Positions 47,764 through 59,945 of a stretch of DNA of 64,000 bases are shown one piece after another. The position numbers and the translations under genes are program-made. The notes beneath the pieces are model-generated. The model worked only from the letters and a program-made list of their open reading frames with translations. It was not told the DNA's origin and did not search any database. Within the stretch, counting starts at the first letter, position 1. Each line of letters opens with the position of its first letter. The stretch is from Thozetella sp. PMI_491 (Eukaryota; Ascomycota; Sordariomycetes; Chaetosphaeriales; Chaetosphaeriaceae): positions 160,341 to 224,340 of the forward strand of contig MU270061.1 in NCBI GenBank assembly GCA_021432635.1, written 5' to 3'.

Positions 47764-50025
47764 CTACATAGTATATCTGAAGTGAGGATTCATTCTGTCT
47801 GTCACGTCTTGCTCTCCCAGCAAGCGACCTTCAGCCTCTTGCTCTTCCTTAGTGAGGCCGCTGGCAGCAGCAGCTCTGTCGCGGCGTCTGTTCTCGTACA
47901 CGTACCAACAGCGCCATGCCAGAATGATTGCGAATTCGAGGCCGAAGCAGATGGAACAGGCGATGGTGCCTGACACATATCGGGGCCCGTCAGAGGTCTT
48001 AAAGACGAATGAACCGCCAATGTTACCGATACAATAGGCCAAAAAGGTTAGAGACGATATAACCGTCTTCTTAGTGCGGCCAGCGACGTTGGAGGGGACT
48101 GCGGAAGTGTTAGAAGAGAACAAATCGCATTGATTGGGATGGGAGACATACTCAGAGACCAGGCCAGAAAAATGGGGAACACGAAGGGCATGGTCAATAT
48201 GTACAAACCCCATTTTACCCATTTCAGATCAGAGGTGTTTGGGAGGAGTGACATGGCGAGTAAGCCAACAAATGGTGTCACACAGCCAAACATCATGATG
48301 TACATACGCCTATTCGGGACTTTACTGATGTAGAGGCCGACAATAGTGAAGAGAATGAGCGATATGACTGTACTTATTATGAGTAACGGTTGTTCAAATT
48401 CGCTTGGTGGCTGAAACGAAGAAGGAAATACCTACCAGAGCGGGGCAGACTGACGAGAAGAACGTCCATGTTGCTAAATCCGAATGAGGTATACATGATC
48501 GAGCCAAAGGAAGATAGGCCACTATAAACAAGGTTAAGAGTTGTTCAAGTTGATAGAAACCCAAGATTTAAGACATACCCATTGGGGATGTTATTGATAA
48601 AAGCGTTGGAAAAGCTAAACCACACCTGAGGGTCTTTCAGGGCTTCGACAACCTGAGGCCAGGACCACTTAAGGCCAGTAGTATCGCGCCCCGCCTTGTT
48701 TCTCACGATACGAGCTTGACTATTATGACGGGTGAGCAATGGTTCGTTATACAGGGCCGACAGAAGACACTCACGCCATACGTCTCTCCCTTTTGCTTAG
48801 CCACCGAACCTCCTTGGGCGTACCGAGAAGGAATATTGCGGCAACAGCAAGGGCGATTGTGAGACTTCCAAGAAAGAGCGAAATTGTCCGCCACGGTTGG
48901 ATGCCGCCATGTTCAATCACGTGTCCTGCGATGCCGTACATGATCAAATCGCAAATAATCAGGAAGAAGGCATTGGCAGATTGCCAGAAGAGAGCGCGAG
49001 GCGCCTGCTCCTCTGTTCGGTACCAACTTCCAATGATGAGGAGAAAGCCGGGTGAGATGGTGCACTCAAAGAACCCTTGTAGCGCACGAAGGGCCATAAG
49101 CTGAGACCAACTTTTCACTGCACTGATGCAGATGAGACAGATCCCTGTGGAACAAGGTTAGCATACATCCTACGTTGTTAGCTGGCACTTTGCCCTACCC
49201 CAGCACATCATGTAGATTGTCAAGCAACGACCAATCGACCATCTCTGCAGCAAAAAGTTCGATGGGAACTCGCCAATGAGGTAGGTCATGTAGAAACTGG
49301 CCCAGTAGTGAGCATGTTGTAATTTCAAACGAGAGAAAGGCTCCAAGAACGTACATTGTCGTTAGCCAATTGTACTGCTCGCCTTGGAGGTTCAAATCCG
49401 TCCGTAGACCAAAAATCTGAGACTGGGGTCAGAAAAGAGTAGACGCAGATTTCTTCAGCTGCAAGGAAAGCCATACTGCTTGTATTCCGGTCGACGTCTT
49501 GTCGGTTTGCTGGATACCATAGCAACAGAACCTGGCAGGTGGCTGTCAACGAAGGTCCCAAAGTGTATACGAATAGAGGCACTGTGCACTTACATCAGAG
49601 GGAGTAGCCATCGGTCAATCTTTTTCAAGAGAGTCTTGTACTCTGCCTCCGTGAATTCTGTACTCTAATTAGCCGTGGGATTCTATAACTTTGGCCACGT
49701 GCCGGGAAACAGTACCGGACTCGTCGAGGACAGCCTCAACCTGGCCAGCTGAGATGTCAGGCTTGGTGGCGCCTTCGGCGTCGCTATTGCTTGCCGATTT
49801 CTTTTCAATCGAAAGCTCAACGGCCTCCTCGTCAACTTGTCCTTGCTTGTGGTCCTGTCCGGACGCAATGGCGTCGTTGGTCCGAGATATTTTGCCAGGA
49901 GGGGGCTGGTAGCTCGGTTACCTTGGTGTTTTCGAGGTAATGGGACGGCCTTACAACCAAGGATGGAGCATTGATGCAGATGCAGCGGAAAGATATTTTA
50001 CATCGAGTGCAATTTTGCTATTCAT
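47764..50025 (-). CDS. MFS permease, Dal5/allantoate (ACS) family
   Basis: Eleven exons proposed: 50025-50002, 49905-49716, 49657-49594, 49531-49477, 49416-49355, 49296-49199, 49144-48775, 48719-48579, 48521-48436, 48367-48152 and 48098-47764. They give 546 residues. Joins rebuild EFTEAEYKTLLKKIDRWLLPLM, CCYGIQQTDKTSTGIQA, IFGLRTDLNLQGEQYNWL, FYMTYLIGEFPSNFLLQRW and the motif near MALRALQGFFE, all typical of anion:cation symporters for allantoate, nicotinate, vitamins and related acids. About 12 hydrophobic segments. The 24-bp first exon and start are tentative, because the second exon has no Met in frame. Uptake of an organic anion is the likely role; the substrate is unknown. Confidence 0.85.
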
Positions 50026-50715
50026 ATACAGAGCTTCGGGAACATGCTCATAAGCGTTGTGGCAACCGAGTCAACAAATGCTTGCTTATCTCCAAACCGT
50101 GAGCCGGTCCCGCCCTACCCCAGGGGTTCTATGTACTTGGCGTATTGTCACAGTGGGGAGGCTTATCTTCTAGTCCATGCTGAAAGGCTGGTGGGAAAAT
50201 TGGGGTGACCGGGAACGCACCGGCCCAGATCACGCCTCAGTCAACATGACCCGAAGTGCTCTGAAGTCTTAGCCTAGAGATAAGCAGCCGGTGCGGAGAA
50301 TTATGGATCTGGCAGTGGGGCCCACGGATACCCTGCTCCGGGATACTCCAGATCCAGGTGATGTTCAAACGAGCCTAGTTCGGCGTGCCTGATCCCAAGA
50401 GGCAGGGCCTGCAGAATGAGCGGCGACGCGTTTTTATTTGACGTACGTAAGGAGACTAAAAGAATATATAGTATAATCTATAGCCGATTTGTTTGTCCTA
50501 GTGCGGCTTTATAGGCAAGGGGGAAGGTGGAGTACCGGATACTTGCGATGCCTGCACCTTCGCTGCTAACTCAGAGTCTATTTCCTCATCAATGCCTGCG
50601 AGGGCAAGGTATCTCATGTCATCGGGTTTGTAAGCATGCTCTGGCCAGAGGACTGAGAATCTAGATGTTCTAAATAATGACCGGGCAAGGCTGAGATACA
50701 GGAAAATATGCATGC
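50026..50715. other. Intergenic: permease promoter and HAD gene 3' flank
   Basis: 690 bp. It contains several CCGG words (near 50200-50300). A frame at 50498-50767 overlaps the HAD gene end and shows no family match. Confidence 0.45.
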
Positions 50716-51402
50716 TCATAGCCCCAATCTTGTCGCCAACTCGCCAATACCCCTGACCTCGTAGCAATCGTAATCCGGTCGGGAGGGATCCGCCGTGCCC
50801 TTCCGGTTGACGAAAACCTTGTGCTTCATACCCATTGCCTCGACAGTGAGGATGTCGTGTTTGAAGCTCGCAGAGACGTGCAGGCAGTCCTCGGGCTCGC
50901 AGCCGAGCTTGTCAAACATGTACTCGAACCCTTGCATCATCGGCTTGTAGGCCTTCGTTTGTTGTGCCGTAAAGACGGCATGGAATGGAGCCCCCAGCTT
51001 CTCCACATTCTGCATAATCTGGTCATCCGAGGCGTTGGACAGAATTACAAGCTTATACTTGGTTGCTAGACGACGAAGACCATCTGGAACATCCGGGTGC
51101 GGGCCCCAGGTCGGGACCGCAAGATAAAATTTCTCTGCCTCTTCCTCTGAAAATTCGACCCCGGTCTTTGCGCAAGCTCGTCTGGCAGCATTGACGAGAA
51201 CCTCGCGATATGGTTTGTATGGACCCAGACATTCGTCATATCGATAGCCAGAAAAGAGTAAAATGAAGCGTTCCAGCTCGGCACCCTTGAGACGGTCGCT
51301 ATAAATTTCTCGCGTCAACTTAGTCATGTTACTGAAGTCGGTCAAGGTGCCATAACAGTCGAAGGTGATGTATTTCGGCTCGAAGTCGATGGTTTTCGCC
51401 AT
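50716..51402 (-). CDS. HAD-superfamily (S)-2-haloacid dehalogenase type hydrolase
   Basis: Single exon, 228 residues from MAKTIDFEPKYITFDCYGT. HAD motif I is FDCYGTLTDF (nucleophile Asp), motif II is VILSNASD, the motif III Lys lies in KAYKPMMQGF, and motif IV reads HVSASFKHDI. The alpha-helical cap (about residues 25-110) fits type II haloacid dehalogenases. The upstream in-frame Met at 51489 adds 29 residues with no match. These enzymes hydrolyse 2-haloacids, but many fungal members act on other small phosphorylated or haloacid-like substrates. Divergent from the FAD oxidase at 52135, which suggests a joint role. Confidence 0.9.
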   Translation of the reverse strand: MAKTIDFEPKYITFDCYGTLTDFSNMTKLTREIYSDRLKGAELERFILLFSGYRYDECLGPYKPYREVLVNAARRACAKTGVEFSEEEAEKFYLAVPTWGPHPDVPDGLRRLATKYKLVILSNASDDQIMQNVEKLGAPFHAVFTAQQTKAYKPMMQGFEYMFDKLGCEPEDCLHVSASFKHDILTVEAMGMKHKVFVNRKGTADPSRPDYDCYEVRGIGELATRLGL

Positions 51403-52134
51403 GATGCTCAACTTGTGACAGCTGAAGATGGGTCTGGAAGAGATATGAAGGCGAGCTTGAAGAGCGGGACCGAAGGCAGTACCAGACAAAAGGGGAAAGT
51501 CAGAGATCTACACAGTTGTGATATAGGCGAACTCTGCCCAAAAAATTCGTCCAAATTTAATGTGTTGTGTTGTGACTCGTTATCCTCCAACCCCCAAACA
51601 CGTTCCCCTCCAAAGATAAAGATTGAAGATTCCTAACCGGCCGGCCGCACGCACAAGCGCATAACTCTAGAGTGGAGCAAGAGAAGAGGTAGAACGCAAT
51701 TCAACCCACTCTACACAACCTAGTCTGGTAAGAAGAGGCTAGGCATGGACGCTGTGTTCCGATCTGCGGTGATTTCATGGCTGTCTGCGTAACTCCGGTT
51801 CCGGTCCCGGTCCCGGCTCCGGTTCCACTTTTGATAGTCGCAGTCTAGTGCAACGCCGGCCATATCCTTGACTGCGATATATCGACCCCACCAGTAGCTA
51901 AGCTATTAGATACCTACCTAGGTACGGATACCTCTCTTACCTTTGTTACCCCTGCGGTCGACGTTGTGAGGAGATCCCCACCTTCCAGGTTCAGTCTAAC
52001 TTCATTACCAACAAAACAACAACTCCTCCATCCGTACCCTCTCTCCTTCGCTCGACGAAGCATCTTCAAACTTGTTGTCACGTGTTGATCTATTCCCTCA
52101 CCTTGACCCAACCATTGGCAGCTTAGCTTTCCCA
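51403..52134. promoter_or_regulatory. Divergent upstream region, HAD / FAD oxidase
   Basis: 732 bp shared by two divergent genes. It holds a tandem hexamer array (listed separately). The region near 52000-52100 is pyrimidine-rich, as expected just upstream of the oxidase start. Confidence 0.5.
51795..51824. repeat. Tandem CCGGTY hexamer array (5 copies)
   Basis: Five contiguous hexamers: ccggtt, ccggtc, ccggtc, ccggct, ccggtt. Lies in the HAD/oxidase divergent region, where such a CCGG array could bind a zinc-cluster regulator. Function is inference. Confidence 0.6.
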
Positions 52135-53826
52135 ATGGCGTCAACTGCCGCTGAGCCGAGCCCAGTTACTGACTCCACACCGCCACCTTTATGGCCGTGA
52201 GTGCACCTACCATCTCAACTCATATTGACCACCGACAAGGTCACAGTTTCCTCCTTCATTATGAAACGTACTGACTGCGCCGGGAAGAGATGGCGCGGGC
52301 CCTTTACCACCGAATCCACTTCCGCCAAACCCTACCTTGCCTTTCTGGCGAACAGAACTCCATGAGCTTGATACCCACCGTTCGACCCCTGAGCTACCCC
52401 AGTCATGTGACGTTTTGATCATTGGCTCCGGCTATTCCGGAGTTTCAACGGCATATCACCTAGTCGAAAGCTACGGTGATGCCCCCCTGTCATCGATTGT
52501 GATGGTCGAGGCGCGAGAAGCCTGCTCGGGTGCTACTGCACGCAATGGTGCGCAAAGTCTTTTGGAGTTTGCTGCTTTCTTACCATTTCTTAACAACCAT
52601 GAATAGGCGGGCATGTTAAACCGATTGTATACTTTGCCTTCCCTCGGCAAGCTGCGATCTATGGCGATAAAGTAGCCAATGAGATTGCCGAGTTTCAACT
52701 ACAGCACGTTTTAGCCGTCAAAGACTTGGTCGAAAAAGAGAATATCGACTGCGACTTCCAACTGACCAGAGCTTGCGACGTCTTTCTGGATCAGGCCTAC
52801 GCTGACCAAGTCACGGCCTCATTTAACAAGATCAAAGCTTCTGGCGCAACATGCGTGCGACAAGTTCAGTACACAGGCCCAAGGGACGCTGAGCAGGTAT
52901 GTCCTCGGGCCTTCTTGGGATTACATTTCTTGACTCTTTCCTCGTTTATCCATAGATCTCCGGAGTGAAAGGCGCAAAATGTTGTCTTACCTTTCCTGCT
53001 GCTCATTTGTGGCCCTACAAGTTGGTCATGCACTTGTTGTCGCTTGTTATCGCCAAAGGCGTAAATCTGCAAACAAGAACTCCTGTGCTCAGCGTGGCCG
53101 ACAAGCAAGAAGCAGACGGATCATGGGCAGTAACAACAAGTCGCGGGACCATTATGGTGAAGAAGATTGTTTTCGCCACAAATGCTTACACGGCCTACAT
53201 TGCACCTCAGTACACCGACAAGATCATTCCTTGTCGTGGAATTTGCAGCCGAATTGTCTGTCCCGGTCCTGGCCGGGCTCCGCACCTACCTAACTCTTAT
53301 AGTCTCCGTGCCGGGCCTTCGAACTCGGATTATTTCGTTTCCAGAGCCGATGGTAGCATTGTTGTTGGTGGAGCGAAACCATATGTCTCCGTGCGCAAGG
53401 AGCTCTGGTACAACGTCGTAGATGACAGCAAGATCGTCGAACCTGCACGTCAACATTTCGATGGCTACATGCAACGGAATTTCAGGGGCTGGGAGGAAAC
53501 GGGCGCATACACAGACAAGGTTTGGTCTGGAGGTAAGAACATTAGCTCCATGAACCTTGAAGGACGATCGATCGTACTAATTATACGCAGTGCAAGGGTA
53601 CACGACTGATCTCGCATCCCATGTCGGAGAGGTTCCAGGAAAATCAGGCCAATTTATAATCGCCGGATTCAACGGGCATGGCATGCCTGAGATCTTGCTT
53701 ACCTCCAAGGCCGTGGCATCGATGGTGAAAGACGGCAAGACTTATGAGGAGACTGGCTTGCCGATGGTCTTCAAGACGACGCAAGAGCGACTGAACTACG
53801 AAGGAAATCACATCGCGTTAGGCTAG
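52135..53826 (+). CDS. FAD-dependent oxidoreductase, D-amino-acid-oxidase (DAO) type
   Basis: Five exons: 52135-52196, 52288-52547, 52607-52896, 52956-53532 and 53591-53826. They give 474 residues. The dinucleotide fold starts at CDVLIIGSGYSGVSTAYHL (GxGxxG), then VMVEAREACSGATARNGGHVKP, the adenine-binding and loop region of PF01266 proteins. The middle holds TRACDVFLDQAYADQV and IVFATNAYT; near the C-terminus GFNGHGMPEILLTSKAVASMV is a family hallmark. Substrates of this subclass are amines, D-amino acids or sarcosine-like compounds. Introns are 58-91 bp. The first exon (62 bp) is inferred from an ATG with a fitting frame and is the least certain part. Confidence 0.88.
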
Positions 53827-54306
53827 ATTGATCTCATTGCAAGGATAATATCTATTAGGTTGTCGTGTCTGTCTATAAAGGACTACATTCGACTTTCACA
53901 GAGGAGCAGCATGGTTCAAGCAAGTCGAGGATGAGAATAACCAGCTAGGAATACTGGCTTGACAAATATATGGGAACAGTCTCCGCGTAATTACAAGGTC
54001 CTTGTTGAGGTATGTTGAGGTACCTCTCAACATAATTAATGCCACGATAATTCACGTTGTCATGGAGAGGAAAACGAGGAAGGCAACCACAAGAGAGAAA
54101 GGTAGATCTCATACATCTTCTAGTATAGTAGCTGGCGCTTCAATATCGATAGCGACAATAAACATCAAAATCTAGCGAAGCTATACGCAGAGAAGTGTGC
54201 TTTCCAGCTGTTTATACTTCTATCTCTTAATTTGTAGATCAAAATGCTTTTTTAAACGCCGCCGTGCCATGCAACTAGCCGCTAACTACAATATTGCCGA
54301 GAATTT
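53827..54306. other. Intergenic, convergent 3' flanks
   Basis: 480 bp, AT-rich. A short imperfect inverted repeat around gaggtacctc lies near 54016. No genes seen. Confidence 0.4.
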
Positions 54307-56073
54307 TTAACCCGAGGCAAAGGTACTCATGCGCCTCAGCGTCTCACCATACCTCCATAGCAAGATGGGAGCCGGCCACCCTAACACAATGGCAGCAAAA
54401 CCCAACACTGTATTCCCCCAACCATAATCCAAAGCGTTGTACATGTACGGCGCGAAAAGCGGCAACCCAAAGCCTGCTAGGCTTCTGAGCACTGTCGAGG
54501 CACCGATAGCGGAAGCCGCATACCTAGTGTAAGAATCCACGATGTACGTCTGGATGCACAGGAAGCCAAGATAGATCCCGGCCGCCGCGATGGTTGTGCC
54601 AAGGTTCGGGACAATCCAGTGCACATGCGCTTGCGCCGCCCAGCCGTACCAGAAGAGACCAATAGGTACCATGATAGCCGCGGGCACCATGAGCGGGACG
54701 CGGAACTCAGGCTTGCCCACGTCGTCGTTGCGAGCTTTCAGGAAGCAGAAGATGCGATCCTGCAGAGGGGCGCAGATTTGTGTGCCAAGGAAGAAACCCA
54801 GACCGAGAGAGATATAGTTGAGCCCTGCAATGCCTACGGGTTCCCCATACCGGGTTTCCCAGAGCTTGGGAAAGGTTGAAAGGAGCAGATACATGAGCCC
54901 GAAGAGGTAGGCAACATAGACTGCGAGAACTTGCATGATAGGCTGCGTGCCTAGGAGTATGAACGGCCGGGTCAGAGAGATTTGGAGTTTCGTCCAAATG
55001 GTGTGATGTGGTGAGTCGAATTCAGTGTACAACTCCAAGTTGCCTGTCTCCTCAATAAGCGACATCTTTCTGCGGTCGAGGAGAACCGGGGGGTAGGTCT
55101 CTTGCAAGAAAAAGAAGCCGGCGACTTGGATAATGGCATCTGCAATTGTAGTTGCGTGAAAGATCCACCTCCATGAGGTCCTTTCAACCATGAACCCTCC
55201 AGCAATGGGGCCTATAGCAGGACCTAACAATGGAGCAAGACTGTAAACACTGACAGCTATTCCCCGCTCATCAGAGTTGAAGAGATCACTGAGGACTCCC
55301 CCTCCCAGCGCCAGTGGTGCTGACCCACCGAGGCCGGACAAGAATCGGAAGGCTAGCATTTGATTCTTGGACGTGGATAGTCCGCAGGCGAGGTTGAAAA
55401 CGAGAAACACAAGATTGCTTAGCTGCAAAATGATGACTCTCCCATAGATCTCGCTTAGCGGTCCTAGGAATAGGGGTCCCAGCGCGTATGCGAGGATAAA
55501 AATTGATAGCACCAAGCTGAGTTCAATCTCAGAGCTTATCTTCGAGGCGTCAGTGTTTTGTATGCGTCAAGAAGGGAGGACATGGGAACACACGTGAAAT
55601 TCCGTTCCTATAGCGTTAAAGGCTGGAGCGACCATGGATGAAGCGACGGGCGTTATAAAAGTGAACGATGATACGATAAGAGTAGCGGCCCATTTCCTCC
55701 GTGAAGGCCAGTTCTTGGGGTTTCCCGGGTCTTCGGGACCTTGCCATCCTACAAGATTCGGGTCTGTCGTACCTCTATCGCTGCTCATTGTCCTCTTCGG
55801 AACGATTTCTGTGCCTGCCTCTATGCCGTGTGGGTTCCACGATCCCATCTGAACTTCGGGCACAATCTTCTCGTCAGCCTCTGCGCGCTCGCTGACCCCT
55901 CCATCGAAGACAACGTTATTAAATTGAAGATCAGAAGGGAGATTTTGGCCGGAGTGCCGTTCAACTCCGTTTCTCAATGCTGTTTGAGCAGGCTTATTTG
56001 AGGTTTCTACTTGCTGTTGGTCTATCATGCCAACCTGAAGGGTTTCCGCTGGGTCTTCGTCTTTGCTTGTCAT
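54307..56073 (-). CDS. MFS transporter, DHA1 (12-TM) family
   Basis: Two exons, 56073-55594 and 55539-54307, with a 54-bp intron (GTGTGT donor, CACTGAC branch, AAG acceptor). The product is 570 residues. A long polar N-terminus (about 150 residues) ends with PEDPGNPKNWPSRRKW, the usual entry to TM1. The join gives FNAIGTEFHISSEIELSLVLSIFILAYALGPL. The transporter motif A appears in GPLSEIYGR and motif C in SLAPLLGPAIGPIAGGFMVE, typical of DHA1 polyamine or drug exporters. About 12 hydrophobic segments. Divergent from the aldo-keto reductase. An extra upstream Met at 56112 is possible. Confidence 0.92.
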
Positions 56074-57018
56074 CGTTATGTAATATTGGGGAAGCGTAGA
56101 AACGAAACACAACGATGACTAGTCAAAGTTGACTGTTGCATAGATACAGAAAATAATCTTGCACGCGTTAGTTATCTGGAGACTCGAATGTAAGAGTAGT
56201 AGAAGGCCGGTATAGAATGGAAACAAATGATTGGATACGGCTAAGATGAGATCTGAATAAGGTGATCTCAAGGACCAAGAAGCTGTTGGCCTCTCCTAGT
56301 CGTGGAATGGTGATGAGTCCTCCACACCCGGCGACCGGCTTCCTAAGATAATCTCCCGGTCCGGCCAGTAGTTCCCCATCAATACAGTAGGAAGGCATGG
56401 TCAGGGCCGGCCCTCTTTTTCGTGTCCCCAGAAATGTGGTATCTAAGTTTCCAGCGGTGATGTCCAGGCTATTCCGGTGCCGCTACCTTGGGCTCTGATC
56501 GATGTGATCCACATAGTATGTACGCGTCAACTAGGGTGTTTCCCCCTTTCGCCTGCTCCTTGCCGAGTCTCAGTGACCCCCAGTGCTTAGTGTGTAAGAC
56601 TCCACAGATAAGAAGTTCCTTGACGACGACATTGTGGAGTTGTAGTGATGCCCCACATTCCCCGACTCCAGCCGGCCTCCTTTCCGGTTTGCCTCCGGTC
56701 CGGTCGATTTTCCACCTCAATCTCAAATGCGGCCTAGAGCTTCCAGGGCTAACCGGGATCCAATCCTTATCAGAGATAACCGGTGTACGGTAGTTTGTAT
56801 GTGTGAGCGCTGTTGCCTGCTCTAATTCTAGTGAATTCCAGGGAAAGCGGTGGCCAGAAATCTCATCAGCCGATCAGACGGCTTAACTAGCCGCTGTACT
56901 CTATGCTCGAGCTCTGTTTGGGTTGTAGTACCAGGTTTCGGGACATCACCAATCGCTATCGCAATCAAATATCGTTGCTTCGCTTTTGTCTCGTCTGTAA
57001 TCAGAGATTCCATCCAAG
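56074..57018. promoter_or_regulatory. Divergent upstream region, DHA1 transporter / AKR, with repeated CCGGTCCGG
   Basis: 945 bp with many CGG triplets. The 9-mer CCGGTCCGG occurs at 56356-56364 and again at 56695-56703. This is a plausible palindrome-like site for a Zn2Cys6 dimer, but nothing proves binding. Confidence 0.5.
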
Positions 57019-58117
57019 ATGTCTGGCATAAATTCCACGGGCAAACCGCGTGTCATCTTGGGACTAATGACCTTTGGTCTCGACCCCTCGAAGGGAGCTA
57101 GAGTGACCTCTTTAGGTCCGTTGACTGCTATCATCTCTGCCTGCAAGTGGATTTTACTGACAAAAAGTCCTAGCAACATACAATACGTTCCTAGATCGCT
57201 TCCAGGAAGCAGGTTACAATGAAGTTGACACTGCCCGAATGTATATTGGTGGTACCCAAGAAGCGTTCACTCGAGAAGCTCACTGGAAAGAGCGGGAATT
57301 AAAGCTGGCGACCAAATCCTATCCCAAGGTTCCAGGGACACACAGGCCGGACGCTTTGACCGCGGAGTTCGAAACCTCTTTGAGAGAACTCGGCACCGAC
57401 TGCGTCGATATCTTCTACCTGCACGCTGCTGACCGTTCCGTACCTTTCGCGGAGACCCTTGAAGCTGTCGATAAGCTGCATAAAGCTGGGAAGTTCTTGC
57501 AGCTCGGACTTAGCAATTATACTGCGTTCGAGCTGGCGGAGATTGTGATGACGTGTAAATACAACAATTGGGTGCGTCCCACAATCTTCCAAGGCATGTA
57601 TAATGCTATTACACGCTCACTCGAGCATGAAATGATCCCCGCTTGTAGGAGGTATGGGTTGGAGGTGGTGGTGTACAACCCACTGGCCGGAGGCATACTA
57701 TCTGGCAAGTACAAAGCGACCGAAGTCCCGAGCGAAGGTCGGTTCTCGGACGTGAATCAGCTCCTAGGCGCGAGTTATCGGAAACGATACTTCCGCGACA
57801 GCAACTTCGAGGCCTTGTCGATCATCGAGCCAGTCGCGAAAGCCCTTAATCTGACGCTGGTGGAGATTGCTTTGCGATGGCTAGTCCACCACTCCGCGCT
57901 CAACATCATCAATGGCACCGATGGCGTCATAATTGGCGTCAGCGGCCCTGACCAATTGGACCAGAATCTAGACGGTTGCCAGAAAGGTCCGTTGCCAAAA
58001 GAAGTGACAGAAGCATTGGATCGAGCCTGGCTGGTTGCGAAAGCCGAGACTCCGAATTACTGGCAATTGGATCTTAAGTATTCTTACAATACTACGCAAG
58101 CTTTATTCGGTGCCTGA
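57019..58117 (+). CDS. Aldo-keto reductase, aflatoxin-aldehyde-reductase (AKR7) type
   Basis: Two exons, 57019-57115 and 57174-58117, with a 58-bp intron (GTCCGT donor, TAG acceptor). The product is 346 residues. The join restores YNTFLDRFQEAGYNEVDTARMY. The tetrad is present: Asp and Tyr in VDTARMY, Lys in LATKSYP and His in FYLHAADRS. Further family blocks are LSNYTAFELAEIV, IFQGMYNAITRSLEHEMIP and VYNPLAGGILSGKY. AKR7-type enzymes reduce aldehydes and quinones with NADPH. It could detoxify or tailor the product handled by the linked transporter and monooxygenase; this is inference. Confidence 0.92.
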
Positions 58118-58521
58118 TTTCGGAATGCACTTCTTGCAAACAATAAAATATTTTGATGATATCTAATATATGTATCAAAGTATAATTGTTGGTATTCCAA
58201 AGGTAGAGGATACCCTCAAAGCTGAACTTCTAGCCATTGATATTGCAAGGAAACACTCCCAACTATCTCGGAGAAATGTGGAAATCACGCACACTGAAAC
58301 AATTCTGGAAGGCATTCTCAATCTCTATGAACAAAGCACCGAATCTAGTATTCTGTGTTAGGAAACTAAAATAGGTAGCCATAGCCGGCAACAAGTGTAT
58401 TTCTAATATAAAATGCACTGAAGATTAATGCACATGGTGTTTTCTAGAGTAGAGAGATTTACAGCACCATATTCGAAAAGGGAAAAGAACCTTTGCAATA
58501 CATCGCTTTCCTCCATAAGCT
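58118..58521. other. Intergenic, convergent 3' flanks
   Basis: About 400 bp between convergent stops. A 63-residue frame at 58170-58361 has no family match and is probably chance. Confidence 0.4.
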
Positions 58522-59945
58522 TTATTTCGACTGAGTGACCAGATCCTTTGGCAAGTTATTCTCCCCAAGAGTTGCCATGTAGGATACAAATGCAGCAGCC
58601 CCTGCTTCCGAAAAGATTTGTTCTTCATTAAGCTGGCTGCGCCGGATCAAGTCCCGTCCCCGTTCAAACATGTCCTTTTCATAGTCAGCCAGCGCAAGTT
58701 CAAGCAATTCGTCGCTGTCTATAGTAAATGAATCACCGGTGCTGTTACCACACCGCCGCATCAGGCAGTCAAAGAGCGCTACGGCGTCGTGCATGCTGCA
58801 GTTCACACCCTCGCCGACGAATGGTGTTGATACATGCGCAGCGTCGCCGAGCAGTGTGACACCGCGCGGCACGACATCGCGATCCCAGCCGACCGCATCA
58901 GCAGGTAGATTGTAAAGTGGCCATGGGCGGAAAGGTCCTTCCGTATTCTCGACAAATTTGCGCAACTGGGCCGCCCATGAGGCGTAGAATTCGGGAGACA
59001 AGAAAAGGCGGCGGGCGGCCTCGGTGCCGTTAATCGCATCGCGGAGATCGATTGTAGTGTGGTGAAAATCCTCTGGTACCACGGCGCCAAAATAGACACG
59101 GTAGCTACCGTTGGAAACCTGTTGTATCGCGATTTGCTTACCCTGGCCTAGAGCTATCACGATTCCCGGCCCAGCCATCTCGGCGGCGGCTGGGTACTCG
59201 GGGTTGGTGCGTGATAGATACCCTTCGATATACATCTTGCCTGAGTACACTGGCAGAGCCGACGTCACCTTGATGAAAGGGTAATATGTCAGCAACATTT
59301 ATTGGATTGGAAAGTCATTTATAGTCATGACCGCTCGTCCAGCGCGTAGCGGAGCGGTTGGGGGAGGAGGGGGCAATCCAGGCGGCGACTTACTAGAGGT
59401 CGGACTTTGCTCCAGGCTCCGTCGGCGCCGACGATGAGGCGGAATCCGGACGCAGATGTCCCATTGGTGAAGTTTATCGTGTAGTCACCGGCGCTGCCGG
59501 CATTGTGTGAGGCAGATGTCTCACCTTTGCCGTCAACAGAAGGCTGAGTCTTGTCGATGGTACTGACAGCGTGGCCCCAGCGTATTTTTTCGGCGGGTAT
59601 TGAAGCAAGCAGCATGTTACGCAGTTGTAACCGATCGATCTCTGGTGTATCACGAGGCTCGTCCATCTTGAATATGGTCTCCCCGTCATTATCGAGAATA
59701 GAGAAGCAGGTAGCATCCCAGCGTGCGAGCCGACTAAACTCATCAAAGAGCCCGGCGCGTCGCAGCGCAACCTGGCCGGAAGAACCGTGAATATCGAGAG
59801 TCCCTCCCTGATGCCATGGAGTAGGAACGGCCGAGACGTCACGTTCGAAAACAACAAAGTCTGTCACGCCATGGCTCTCAAGGAGGCGCGCAAAGACAAG
59901 CCCGCTCGGCCCTCCCCCGATAATGGCGATAGATGGTTGCGACAT
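58522..59945 (-). CDS. FAD-dependent monooxygenase, TetX-like (PF01494)
   Basis: Two exons, 59945-59394 and 59268-58522, with a 125-bp intron (GTAAGT donor). The product is 432 residues. GxGxxG in IAIIGGGPSGLVFARLLE, then the RLQLRNMLL block, the GADGAWSKVR motif (DG motif) just before the intron and GVTLLGDAAHVSTPFVGEGVNCSMHDA (GD motif) in exon 2. Class A flavin hydroxylases of this sort oxidise aromatic or polyketide-like substrates, and TetX relatives inactivate tetracyclines. Divergent from the Zn2Cys6 regulator at 60554, so it may be that regulator's target. Confidence 0.92.

Noticed and set aside
50498-50767. 89-residue minus frame overlapping the end of the HAD gene
   Set aside because: Different frame from the HAD gene, no family match and no start context.
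58170-58361. 63-residue plus frame after the AKR
   Set aside because: No homology, no splice support, sits in a convergent 3' region.
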